A stretch of 8,065 nt of DNA from an uncultured Collinsella sp. (lineage in GTDB: Bacteria > Actinomycetota > Coriobacteriia > Coriobacteriales > Coriobacteriaceae), in assembly GCA_958349325.1 (NCBI GenBank), contig CATWCP010000047.1, forward strand, positions 1-8,065. Direction: 5' to 3'. Shown here piece after piece: positions 1-7,730 of the stretch (position 1 is its first letter; the number at the start of each line of letters is the position of its first letter). The notes beneath the pieces were generated by a model. It was not told the origin of the DNA and ran no database searches. It saw only the letters and a program-made list of their open reading frames with translations. Made by a program: the position numbers and the translations under genes.

Positions 1-83
1 AGGACAATGTTGACGATTTCGCGTCATCCAAACTCGGCATCCCCAAAACAACCAAACCCGCCAGCCCGGATGAAATCCTGTAG
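1..83 (+). CDS. 3' end of an unidentified plus-strand gene (partial)
   Basis: From base 3 the plus strand reads 26 codons to a TAG at 81-83. The tail is polar and rich in Lys, Thr, Pro and Ser and ends in ...SPDEIL. The other two plus frames close at 11-13 and 92-94. A plus-directed hairpin with a T-run lies 55 bp after this stop, as expected if a gene ends here. The gene body is outside the window, so no family or function can be assigned. The reading frame itself is an inference from codon appearance and the downstream terminator. Confidence 0.35.
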   Translation, partial: DNVDDFASSKLGIPKTTKPASPDEIL

Positions 84-137
84 GGACGCCCATTAGAATG
101 TCGTTCAACGAGCACGGCAACATCGAGTTCGCCCCCA

Positions 138-174
138 CCACCACGAAAGGGACAGGCCCCTTTGTGGTGGTTTT
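138..174 (+). terminator. rho-independent terminator, plus direction
   Basis: CCACCAC (138-144) pairs with GTGGTGG (164-170), and AAAGGG (146-151) with CCCTTT (158-163). One G (145) is bulged and the loop is ACAGGC. TTTT follows at 171-174. No A-run precedes the left arm, so it is directional. It probably ends the plus-strand gene that stops at 83. The core AAAGGGACAGGCCCCTTT recalls the GGGGAC core of the large repeat at 2801-2887. Confidence 0.65.
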
Positions 175-264
175 CGACAAAAAGAAGCCACCCCAATAAA
201 AAGAGGCGGCATCAAGCAGGTCTATTTTTGGCGTCCCTCAAGGCCCAACGAGAACGTCGCGGTA

Positions 265-337
265 GCCCCGGCCACACCTTTCCCTCGGGCGACCCTCGCG
301 AAGCGCGTGAGCGGGCGGGAAAGGGTAAGCCCCGGGC
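265..337 (-). terminator. imperfect hairpin downstream of the hydratase gene, possible 3' end
   Basis: CCTTTCCC (277-284) pairs with GGGAAAGG (317-324). An inner CTCGCG (295-300) can pair with CGCG plus GAG (304-311) with one bulged T, and GCCCCGG (265-271) with CCGGGC (332-337) with one bulged C. The structure starts 16 bp beyond the hydratase stop. No U-tract follows on the minus strand, so an intrinsic terminator is not proven; it may only be a structured 3' end. Confidence 0.3.
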
Positions 338-352
338 GGACAATTAAGTGCG

Positions 353-2653
353 TTACTCGGCAGCGGCCTTGAACTTGTTGTAGTTGATCAGGCAGCCGGC
401 CTTGACGATGGCGCGCTCCTCTGCCGTCATATCGGCAATATAGAGCTCAATCTGCTCGACCGTGCCGTCGGCGCGCACCACGTAGGCGGCGATGTCCTTC
501 AGATCGCCATCGAGCGCGGCGCGGATACCCGGCACAAAGACGTAGTCGCCCACCTCAAAGCTGGGCTCGGCCTCCATCTGGAAGGGCACCATGCCCCAGT
601 TCATCACGTTGGAGCGATAACGCTTGGTGGCGTACTCGTGGACGATGTTGGCCAGGCCGCCAATTACGCGCTGGCAGCTCGCGGCCTGCTCGCGGGCAGA
701 ACCGTCGCCCGGCTTCTTGGCGTAGAGCATGGAGCCGTACTCGGTCGCCTTGGCATCGGCCGCGACACCTGCGCCGGCCAGCGCCTCAAACACACCAGCA
801 AGCTCGGCATCGAGCGCCGCCAGGTCGCCCGCGGCCTCGCCGGCAACGCGACGCTTCTCCACGGCGTCGACCTCCTTGGAACGGCCCACGTAGGCCGGGT
901 CGCGGCGGCTCAGCGTAAACTCTGCCAGGCCCAGCGGGTTGGAGCGGAAGGAGCTCGTCTCGCCCGAAGGAATGAGCTCGTCAGTCGTGGTGACCGGGTC
1001 CATGATCTTAGAGCACACCTTGAGCAGGATATCGTCGCCGAGGGGCTCCATCGCGGGCCACGGCTTGATGTTGGGACCCTCGACCAGTTCGTCGGCAGGC
1101 TCCGCCTTGCCAAAGCCCCAATACACGCGCTTTTTGTACGGCGCGTCGTCAAAGGTGTACTCGCAGGCCTCGTCCCAAGTCTCCTCGGGCAGGTCGGTCG
1201 CCGGCGTCAGGACGCCGCCGTTGGCAGCCGTCGCCGCAATGGAGCGAGCGTCCATCAGGGCCACGGCGCTCAGCTGGCCATTGCCCGGCTTGGAACCCTC
1301 GCGGTTGGGGAAGTTGCGCGTGGTGTGGCGGATGGACAGACCGTTGTTGGCAGGCGTGTCGCCGGCGCCGAAGCACGGGCCGCAGAATGCTGTGCGCACA
1401 ATCGCGCCGGCCTCCATGAGGTCGTAGATGTAGCCGCGGCGTGTAAGCTCGAGCGCCACAGGCTGGCTCGTGGGATAGACCGACAGCGAGAACTCGCCGC
1501 AGCCGGTGTTGGCGCCCTTGAGCACGCGGGCAGCCTGGACCACGGAGTCGTAGTTGCCGCCCGAGCAGCCGGCGATAACGCCCTGTTGCACGTGCAGCTT
1601 GCCGTCGACAATCTTGTCGAGCAGGCTAAAGTGCGTCTTGCCCTCGCCGATCTTGGCAGCCTCGAGCTCCACCTCATGCAGGATGTCCTCGAGGTTCTCG
1701 TTGAGCTCGTCGATCTCAAAGCCGTTGGAAGGATGGAACGGCAGCGCGATCATGGGCTTGATGCTCGACAGGTCGACCTCGACGCATCCGTCGTAGTAGG
1801 CAACATCGGCGGGCTTGAGCTCGCGATAGTCGTCACCACGGCCGTGCATGGTCAAAAACGCATGCGTATCCTCGTCGGTGGCCCAGATGCTCGACAGACA
1901 GGTGGTCTCGGTGGTCATGACATCGACGCCGTTGCGGTAGTCGGTCGTCATGCTCGCGATGCCGGGGCCCACAAACTCCATGACCTTGTTCTTAACGTAG
2001 CCCTTGGCAAAGACGGCGCGGATGATGGCGAGCGCCACATCGTGCGGGCCGACTCCGGGGCGCGGGGCGCCCGTGAGGTAGATGGCGACGACGCCGGGAT
2101 AGGCAACGTCGTAGGTGTCGCGCAGCAGCTGCTTTGCCAGCTCGCCGCCGCCCTCGCCCACGGCCATGGTGCCCAGGGCGCCATAGCGGGTGTGCGAGTC
2201 GGAACCCAGGATCATCTTGCCGCAACCGGCGAAGTTCTCGCGCATAAAGGAGTGGATGACGGCGATGTGCGGCGGGACGAAGATGCCGCCGTACTTCTTG
2301 GCCGCGGAAAGGCCAAAGACGTGGTCGTCCTCGTTGATGGTGCCGCCCACGGCGCACAGCGAGTTATGGCAGTTGGTGAGCACGTAGGGCAGCGGGAACT
2401 GCTCCATGCCCGAGGCGCGCGCCGTCTGGATGATGCCGACAAAGGTGATGTCGTGGCTCGCCATGGCGTCGAAGCGAATCTTGAGTGCCTCGGGATCTCC
2501 GGACGTATTGTGTGCCTGGAGGATCGAATACGCGATGGTGCCGCGCTTGGCATCCGCGGGCGTCTGCGTAATACCGCGCTCGGCAGCCTCGGCCGCAGGC
2601 ACAACCTCGCTGCCGTTACGCAAGTAGATGCCGTCCTCGTACAGCTTGACCAT
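353..2653 (-). CDS. aconitase-superfamily hydratase, YbhJ-like
   Basis: 766 aa [4Fe-4S] dehydratase of the aconitase/isopropylmalate isomerase superfamily, presumably cytosolic. The catalytic region (about 1-500) carries DSHT at 152-155, the cluster cysteines C363 (in AGCSGG), C424 and C427 (in CGPCFG), and TTRNFPNREG (444-453), which matches the two substrate-binding arginines of aconitase. The C-terminal swivel domain (about 535-766) has PVTTTDE (553-559) and GSARE (651-655), equivalent to GSSRE with the catalytic serine kept at 652. Cysteine spacing and length agree with aconitases, but overall wording looks closer to the YbhJ-type hydratases, so the substrate is not assigned. The frame is open back to an ATG at 2917, but that extension crosses the inverted repeat and reads as nonsense. 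The ATG at 2653 follows GGGAG with 5 nt spacing and gives the typical MVKLYEDGIYL start. Aconitate hydratase is the main alternative call. Confidence 0.88.
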   Translation of the reverse strand: MVKLYEDGIYLRNGSEVVPAAEAAERGITQTPADAKRGTIAYSILQAHNTSGDPEALKIRFDAMASHDITFVGIIQTARASGMEQFPLPYVLTNCHNSLCAVGGTINEDDHVFGLSAAKKYGGIFVPPHIAVIHSFMRENFAGCGKMILGSDSHTRYGALGTMAVGEGGGELAKQLLRDTYDVAYPGVVAIYLTGAPRPGVGPHDVALAIIRAVFAKGYVKNKVMEFVGPGIASMTTDYRNGVDVMTTETTCLSSIWATDEDTHAFLTMHGRGDDYRELKPADVAYYDGCVEVDLSSIKPMIALPFHPSNGFEIDELNENLEDILHEVELEAAKIGEGKTHFSLLDKIVDGKLHVQQGVIAGCSGGNYDSVVQAARVLKGANTGCGEFSLSVYPTSQPVALELTRRGYIYDLMEAGAIVRTAFCGPCFGAGDTPANNGLSIRHTTRNFPNREGSKPGNGQLSAVALMDARSIAATAANGGVLTPATDLPEETWDEACEYTFDDAPYKKRVYWGFGKAEPADELVEGPNIKPWPAMEPLGDDILLKVCSKIMDPVTTTDELIPSGETSSFRSNPLGLAEFTLSRRDPAYVGRSKEVDAVEKRRVAGEAAGDLAALDAELAGVFEALAGAGVAADAKATEYGSMLYAKKPGDGSAREQAASCQRVIGGLANIVHEYATKRYRSNVMNWGMVPFQMEAEPSFEVGDYVFVPGIRAALDGDLKDIAAYVVRADGTVEQIELYIADMTAEERAIVKAGCLINYNKFKAAAE

Positions 2654-2668
2654 ACTGTCTCCCACTCT

Positions 2669-2685
2669 GCCCAAAAGATTTGGGC
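2669..2685. promoter_or_regulatory. perfect 17-bp palindrome just upstream of the hydratase start
   Basis: GCCCAAA (2669-2675), spacer AGA, TTTGGGC (2679-2685) is a perfect 7-bp inverted repeat lying 16 bp before the ATG, immediately upstream of the GGGAG ribosome site. It could be an operator, or a small mRNA hairpin next to the ribosome site. No regulator is identifiable and a clear -10/-35 pair was not found. Confidence 0.35.
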
Positions 2686-2753
2686 GCATAGCATACATTC
2701 GTTCAATATCGTGCCATAGAACGGTTGCGAGTGGGTTACGAATCTGCACGTTC

Positions 2754-2771
2754 ACTTTATCTCGGTAAAGT
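2754..2771. promoter_or_regulatory. 18-bp inverted repeat upstream of the hydratase gene
   Basis: ACTTTA (2754-2759), spacer TCTCGG, TAAAGT (2766-2771) is a perfect dyad about 100 bp before the hydratase start. The size and symmetry suit a dimeric repressor site. Nothing in the window identifies the binding protein, and a chance AT-rich dyad is possible. Confidence 0.25.
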
Positions 2772-2796
2772 AAAGGACGAGCCCGGTGTGGGCTGG

Positions 2797-2887
2797 AAAA
2801 ATGATCCCTTGGGGACGGAGGAAAACGGATCACTGAGGGGGTCGGCCTGACCCAGTGATCCGTTTTCCTCCGTCCCCAAGGGATCAT
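2797..2887 (-). terminator. putative terminator of the dnaK-grpE-dnaJ-hspR transcript
   Basis: Read on the minus strand, the 35-bp perfect stem ends directly in TTTTCC (2800-2795), the layout of an intrinsic terminator, 39 bp past the hspR stop. The stem is much longer than usual, so termination may be a secondary function of the repeat. Confidence 0.5.
2801..2887. repeat. 87-bp inverted repeat with perfect 35-bp arms (REP-doublet-like)
   Basis: The arm 2801-2835 is the exact reverse complement of 2853-2887. Inside the 17-nt middle, GGTC (2840-2843) and GACC (2849-2852) can continue the stem over a 5-nt loop. Each arm contains a 31-bp module (2802-2832 and 2856-2886) that begins TGATCC and ends GGATCA, with a core including TTGGGGACGGAGGAAAAC, so two self-bounded modules sit head to head. 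This architecture resembles paired repetitive extragenic palindromes; family and mobility are inference. On the minus strand it starts 39 bp after the hspR stop and is followed by TTTT (2800-2797), so it could also end the heat-shock transcript. Confidence 0.85.
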
Positions 2888-2926
2888 GAAGTTGAATGCC
2901 AGATTGCCCGAATGCATCCCGCGTAA

Positions 2927-3343
2927 CTACAAATCGGTTCCCGCACCCAGCAGCTTGCGCATGACCTGTTCGGGGTTAACCGAGCCGTCGCGCGGGGCCA
3001 GGGCGGTAATCTTCTTCTGCATCTTGTACTCGTGCAGCTCGTCCTCGAGCTGGCGCACGCGGGCACGGAGTTTTTCGTTCTCGCGCTCGCGCTCCTCGGC
3101 ACGCTCCTTCATGTCGAGGATGCGCACCACGCCGGCAAGGTTGATGCCCTCGTCGGTCAGTTGGTTGATGAGCTCCAGGCGCTCGATATCGGCGCGCGAA
3201 TACAGACGCGTGTTGCCGCCCGAGCGCTGGGGGTTCACCAGGCCCTTGGACTCGTAGACGCGCAGAGTCTGCGGATGCATGCCGGTCAGCTCGGCCGCCA
3301 CGCTGATCATGTACAGCGGTTTGTTCCTATTGTCCTCGGCCAT
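2927..3343 (-). CDS. hspR: heat-shock repressor HspR, MerR family
   Basis: 138 aa DNA-binding repressor. The N-terminal MerR winged-helix domain (about 9-78) includes YMISVAAELTGMHPQTLRVYE and the wing GLVNPQRSGGNTRLYS, closely matching actinobacterial HspR. A highly charged coiled coil (about 77-112, KERAEERERENEKL...) should dimerise it, and a short tail ends in LLGAGTDL. In actinobacteria HspR represses the dnaK operon at HAIR palindromes with DnaK as co-repressor, so free DnaK level sets expression. Here it is the last gene of the dnaK operon, 72 bp after dnaJ. CAGGT lies just before the ATG; this is a modest ribosome site. No consensus HAIR site was seen in the window. clpB, which often follows in actinobacteria, is absent; the next gene is the hydratase. 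Confidence 0.96.
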   Translation of the reverse strand: MAEDNRNKPLYMISVAAELTGMHPQTLRVYESKGLVNPQRSGGNTRLYSRADIERLELINQLTDEGINLAGVVRILDMKERAEERERENEKLRARVRQLEDELHEYKMQKKITALAPRDGSVNPEQVMRKLLGAGTDL

Positions 3344-3383
3344 GCTACCTGACCCCTTTCCGTCTCGTTATCGTCCATCATAA

Positions 3384-3399
3384 GCCCGCGGGCGCGGGC
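3384..3399 (-). other. GC hairpin between dnaJ and hspR
   Basis: GCCCGC (3384-3389), loop GGGC, GCGGGC (3394-3399) forms a perfect 6-bp stem in the 72-bp gap, starting 17 bp after the dnaJ stop on the minus strand. There is no U-tract, so a processing or mRNA-stability element is more likely than a terminator. Confidence 0.35.
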
Positions 3400-3415
3400 G
3401 TGCGCCACAACCGCC

Positions 3416-4375
3416 CTAGTACGTCGCCTTGTAACGGTTGACTTTCTCGCGGTAGTCGCGCGTGTCGGCCTCGCGCAGCTTGGTCATGGCATCGCGCTCG
3501 TCGTCGGACAGGTTCGTGGGGACCTGCACCTTGATCTCGACAAGCAGCGCGCCTGTGCGGCCACGGTGCTTAACATCGGGCGCGCCCATCTCCTTAAAGC
3601 GGAACTTTTTGCCCGTCTGGGTGCCCGCCGGTACCTTCAGACGAACCGTCGCCCCGCCGGGCGTGGGCACGTCCACCGTGCAGCCGAGCGCCGCCTCGTA
3701 GACCGAGACCGGTACCTCCATGGTCACGTCGGCGCCTTTGCGCTTAAACAGCGGGTGCTCCTCCACGTGCGTGGTCACGACCAGGTCGCCGCGCTCGCCG
3801 CCGGCAACGCCGTACTCGCCGCGACGCTTGTAGCGCAGCTTGCCGCCGTCGACCGCGCCCGCAGGCACCGAGACCGTAATGGCCTGCTGCTCGCCTGTTG
3901 AGGGAATGCGGTAGGTAACCTTGTGCGTCACGCCGCGGAACGCGTCCTCGGCCGTCACATCGACGGTCAGCGACAGGTCGCCGCCCTTGCGAGCACGGCT
4001 GCGGCCCGCTCCGGCATTACCCGCGGCCCCGGCAAAGCCCGAGCCCCAATCGCTGCCCCAGGCGCCGTTGCCGCTAAAGATGCTGTCGAAGATATCGCCC
4101 CAGCCGCTCGCGCCGGCACCGGCGCCGTAGCCACCGCTATACGCGCCGCCCGCGCCCGGCATGCCGCCGAACATGAGCATCTGGTCGTACTCTTTGCGCT
4201 TCTTCTCGTCCGAAAGCGTCTCGTAGGCCTCGCTAATCTCCTTGAACTTGGCCTCGTCGCCGCCGGCATCGGGGTGATATTTTTGCGCGAGCTTGCGAAA
4301 CGCGCTCTTGATCTCTTTGTCGGAGGCGCTCTTGGATACGCCCAGGATGTCATAGAAGGTTTTGCCTGCAGCCAT
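3416..4375 (-). CDS. dnaJ: class B J-domain co-chaperone (DnaJ/CbpA type, no zinc finger)
   Basis: 319 aa Hsp40 that delivers substrates to DnaK and stimulates its ATPase. The J domain (about 6-68) has the essential HPD at 34-36 in KYHPDAGGDE. A Gly-rich linker with Phe and Trp follows (about 69-130, including WGDIFDSIF). Two beta-sheet substrate-binding domains (about 132-319) follow, with GGDLSLTVDVTAEDAFRG and the second-domain motif KVPAGTQTGKKFRFKEMGAP. The CxxCxGxG zinc repeats of class A DnaJ are missing; the only cysteine is C232. The start at 4375 is preceded by AGGAG with 5 nt spacing; an upstream in-frame ATG at 4408 has no ribosome site. It lies 108 bp after grpE across a strong hairpin, so it may be partly uncoupled from dnaK-grpE. 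CbpA would be an equally valid name. Confidence 0.94.
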   Translation of the reverse strand: MAAGKTFYDILGVSKSASDKEIKSAFRKLAQKYHPDAGGDEAKFKEISEAYETLSDEKKRKEYDQMLMFGGMPGAGGAYSGGYGAGAGASGWGDIFDSIFSGNGAWGSDWGSGFAGAAGNAGAGRSRARKGGDLSLTVDVTAEDAFRGVTHKVTYRIPSTGEQQAITVSVPAGAVDGGKLRYKRRGEYGVAGGERGDLVVTTHVEEHPLFKRKGADVTMEVPVSVYEAALGCTVDVPTPGGATVRLKVPAGTQTGKKFRFKEMGAPDVKHRGRTGALLVEIKVQVPTNLSDDERDAMTKLREADTRDYREKVNRYKATY

Positions 4376-4448
4376 CGTAGCTCCTCTCCTGTTACGTCCG
4401 CCGTCCATGCAGACGACGGCTCATGCTTTCATATGGCACTAGGCCAGA

Positions 4449-4478
4449 AAGGGCCCCGGGTGTTGCCCCGGGGCCCTT
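4449..4478 (-). terminator. strong GC hairpin between grpE and dnaJ, possible attenuator
   Basis: AAGGGCCCCGGG (4449-4460) pairs perfectly with CCCGGGGCCCTT (4467-4478) over a 6-nt loop. It begins 5 bp after the grpE stop on the minus strand and is followed by T, C, T, so the U-tract is weak (TTTCT). It could terminate some transcripts, reducing dnaJ-hspR relative to dnaK-grpE, or protect an upstream 3' end after cleavage. Confidence 0.55.
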
Positions 4479-4483
4479 CTCAA

Positions 4484-5326
4484 TTACTCCTCGGTGCTCT
4501 CGGCCGTATCGGCCGCGGCATCCTCGGGCGCCGCTTCGGGCTCCGGTGCGGGGCGCTTCTCGCCACCGTAGGTCACCGTCACCATCGCGGAGCGCAGGAT
4601 GCGATCCGCCATGCGGTAGCCCTTCTGGTACACGTCGTTGACGGTCTCGTCGTACTGCGATGCGTCCTCAACGCGACCCACAGCCTGATGCTCAAGCGGA
4701 TCAAACGCCTCGCCCTTGGGGTCGATGGGCTCAACGCCCTCGTGCGCAAACACATCGAGCAGCTTGGCATGTACCGCGTCAACGCCATCGACGAACTGCT
4801 TAAAGTCGTCGGAAAGCTCTTGGCTGCGGGCATGGTCGATCGCGCGCTCGATATCGTCAATCACCGGCAACAGCGCGGTGACAAGCTTCTCGGTCGCGCG
4901 CTCGCGCTCGGCAAGGCGCTCGTTGGCGGTGCGGCGACGGAAGTTCTCCCAGTCGGCCTGCAGGCGGGCGGTGCGCTCGGTAGCGTCCTTCGCCTTGTCC
5001 TCGGCGGCCTTCTGAGCCTCTGCCGCAGCGTCGAGCTCATTGCGCACCTCGGCAAGCTCCTTTTGGGCCTGCTCGAACTTGAGCTTAAAGTCGTTGTCGG
5101 CGGCTTCCTCACCGGCGCGGATAGCAGCTTCCACCATCTCGTCCTCGGTCATCGTCGCCTCCTTGTTGGAATCCTCTACCTGGTTCTCGGCAGCCTCGGC
5201 GGCCTCGGCCTCGTTGGCCTCGGTATCGTCGACGGCCTCTACGGGAATCTTCACGTCCTTCTCCTCAGAGTCAACGGGGGCGGCGCCAGCGGCAGCCGCC
5301 TCCGTGCGAGCTTTACGGGCGGACAT
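4484..5326 (-). CDS. grpE: nucleotide exchange factor GrpE
   Basis: 280 aa from the first ATG. GrpE dimers release ADP from DnaK. An acidic, Ala/Glu-rich N-terminal region (1-78) is followed by a long helical coiled coil (about 80-145, with LQADWENFRRRTANE at 122-136). The C-terminal beta domain has the GrpE signature FDPLEHQAVG (208-217) and DVYQKGYRMADRILRSAMV (231-249), then a disordered acidic tail. The ATG at 5326 is only 2 bp beyond the dnaK stop (TAATCATG), so translational coupling is likely. An in-frame ATG at 5152 (Met59) is preceded by a perfect AGGAGG 5 nt away and would give 222 aa lacking most of the acidic arm but keeping every conserved domain. Which start dominates cannot be settled from sequence. 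Confidence 0.95.
   Translation of the reverse strand: MSARKARTEAAAAGAAPVDSEEKDVKIPVEAVDDTEANEAEAAEAAENQVEDSNKEATMTEDEMVEAAIRAGEEAADNDFKLKFEQAQKELAEVRNELDAAAEAQKAAEDKAKDATERTARLQADWENFRRRTANERLAERERATEKLVTALLPVIDDIERAIDHARSQELSDDFKQFVDGVDAVHAKLLDVFAHEGVEPIDPKGEAFDPLEHQAVGRVEDASQYDETVNDVYQKGYRMADRILRSAMVTVTYGGEKRPAPEPEAAPEDAAADTAESTEE
5158..5163 (-). promoter_or_regulatory. perfect Shine-Dalgarno inside grpE before Met59
   Basis: AGGAGG on the minus strand, 5 nt before the in-frame ATG at 5152-5150. It is the strongest ribosome-site match in the operon, stronger than that at the coupled start at 5326. It encodes Lys-Glu-Ala, so codon usage alone could also produce it. Confidence 0.5.
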
Positions 5327-5328
5327 GA

Positions 5329-7221
<1,893 letters not shown>

Positions 7222-7460
7222 TAGAAATTCCCTCTCTCTTGTGCGTTCGCGCCGCCTCGACGGTCTTTCGCGCGGCGCTTCGGCTTGTCTTTCAGGATGT
7301 AGTGTATCCCCTTATGGGCCGGAATATACAAAATCTAAGTCAATTCATATAAGATTTCTTATCTCTGAGAGTTTAGGTTCTTAAATGCGCAGGTAGATGC
7401 GCTGATTGAGTTCTCGGCAAATCTATTGAGATCTATGTAGAGTTGACTGAGGTGTGAGCC
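7222..7460 (-). promoter_or_regulatory. dnaK leader and probable promoter/operator region
   Basis: The stretch upstream of dnaK changes from a GC-rich leader (7222-7300) to AT-rich DNA (7321-7440), where the operon promoter should lie. The leader can fold GCGCCGC (7249-7255) with GCGGCGC (7272-7278). In the AT-rich part, AAATCT (7331-7336) and AGATTT (7352-7357) form an inverted repeat overlapping a minus-strand TTGACT (7343-7338); ATAAG (7349-7353) and CTTAT (7358-7362) form another. No convincing -10 sits at the right distance from TTGACT, and no HAIR (CTTGAGT-N7-ACTCAAG) or CIRCE palindrome was found. Regulatory function is inferred mainly from position. Confidence 0.4.
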
Positions 7461-7461
7461 T

Positions 7462-7505
7462 GAAACTGTGTCCCGTTTTGGACGTGGATTACGGGATGCG
7501 GTTTC
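7462..7505 (+). other. candidate structured RNA hairpin in the dnaK/ferredoxin intergenic region
   Basis: GAAACTGTGTCCCGT (7462-7476) can pair along its full 15 nt with ACGGGATGCGGTTTC (7491-7505) if three G-U pairs are allowed, with a 14-nt loop. The wobbles work only in plus-strand RNA; the minus strand would have A-C mismatches. No promoter for it was identified. The rest of 7441-7641 shows no credible gene. Confidence 0.25.
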
Positions 7506-7557
7506 CGCAAGCACGCTCAATCGCCCTATATTACGAGTCACCTTTAGCTAACATTTA

Positions 7558-7589
7558 CGCAGCTCACCGGCCCCACCTGCGCGTTTTTT
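7558..7589 (+). terminator. weak terminator-like element with T6 run
   Basis: CGCAG (7558-7562) can pair with CTGCG (7577-7581) over a 14-nt loop, followed by CG and TTTTTT (7584-7589). The stem is short. It would only matter if a plus-strand transcript, such as one carrying the 7462-7505 hairpin, enters from the left. Confidence 0.25.
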
Positions 7590-7641
7590 AGTAAACCTTG
7601 GCATACTCGGCGAACGGTATGAAGATGCCGGCCAGAGGGTA

Positions 7642-7669
7642 TTGCAAACGGTCGCTCCCGTGGTATGTT
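7642..7669 (+). promoter_or_regulatory. promoter of the ferredoxin gene
   Basis: TTGCAA (7642-7647) and TATGTT (7664-7669) are separated by 16 bp, and TGG just before the -10 makes an extended -10 element (TGGTATGTT). Transcription would begin near 7676, giving a leader of about 55 nt before the ferredoxin ATG. The match and position are good; activity is inferred. Confidence 0.6.
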
Positions 7670-7730
7670 TTTGCCCGAATCAAACCGGCGCACATCGTCT
7701 GTAGCGTCGGTCAACAGAGAGGAAACTACC

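Noticed and set aside
98..199. 33-codon plus-strand reading frame starting at 98
   Set aside because: It runs through the terminator hairpin at 138-170, lacks a well-spaced ribosome site and resembles nothing recognisable.
162..347. 61-codon plus-strand reading frame
   Set aside because: It starts inside the terminator stem and reads as basic, low-information sequence without a ribosome site.
590..710. Loss of the catalytic serine region in the hydratase swivel domain
   Set aside because: First suspected because the segment near YATKRYRSN lacks GSSRE; aligning further upstream shows GSARE at residues 651-655, so the serine and arginine are retained.
638..2719. Long plus-strand open frame (693 codons) antisense to the hydratase
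   Set aside because: Shadow of a high-GC gene. The translation is low complexity, rich in Ala, Arg, Gly, His and Leu, without recognisable domains, while the minus frame encodes a complete conserved enzyme.
2654..2917. N-terminal extension of the hydratase to the ATG at 2917 (88 extra residues)
   Set aside because: It would translate the 87-bp inverted repeat and both upstream dyads, has no family-like sequence, and the ATG at 2653 has a good ribosome site and gives the expected length.
7222..7460. CIRCE operator or a confident sigma-70 promoter for dnaK
   Set aside because: No TTAGCACTC-N9-GAGTGCTAA is present, and the TTGACT at 7343-7338 has no acceptable -10 at 16-18 bp.
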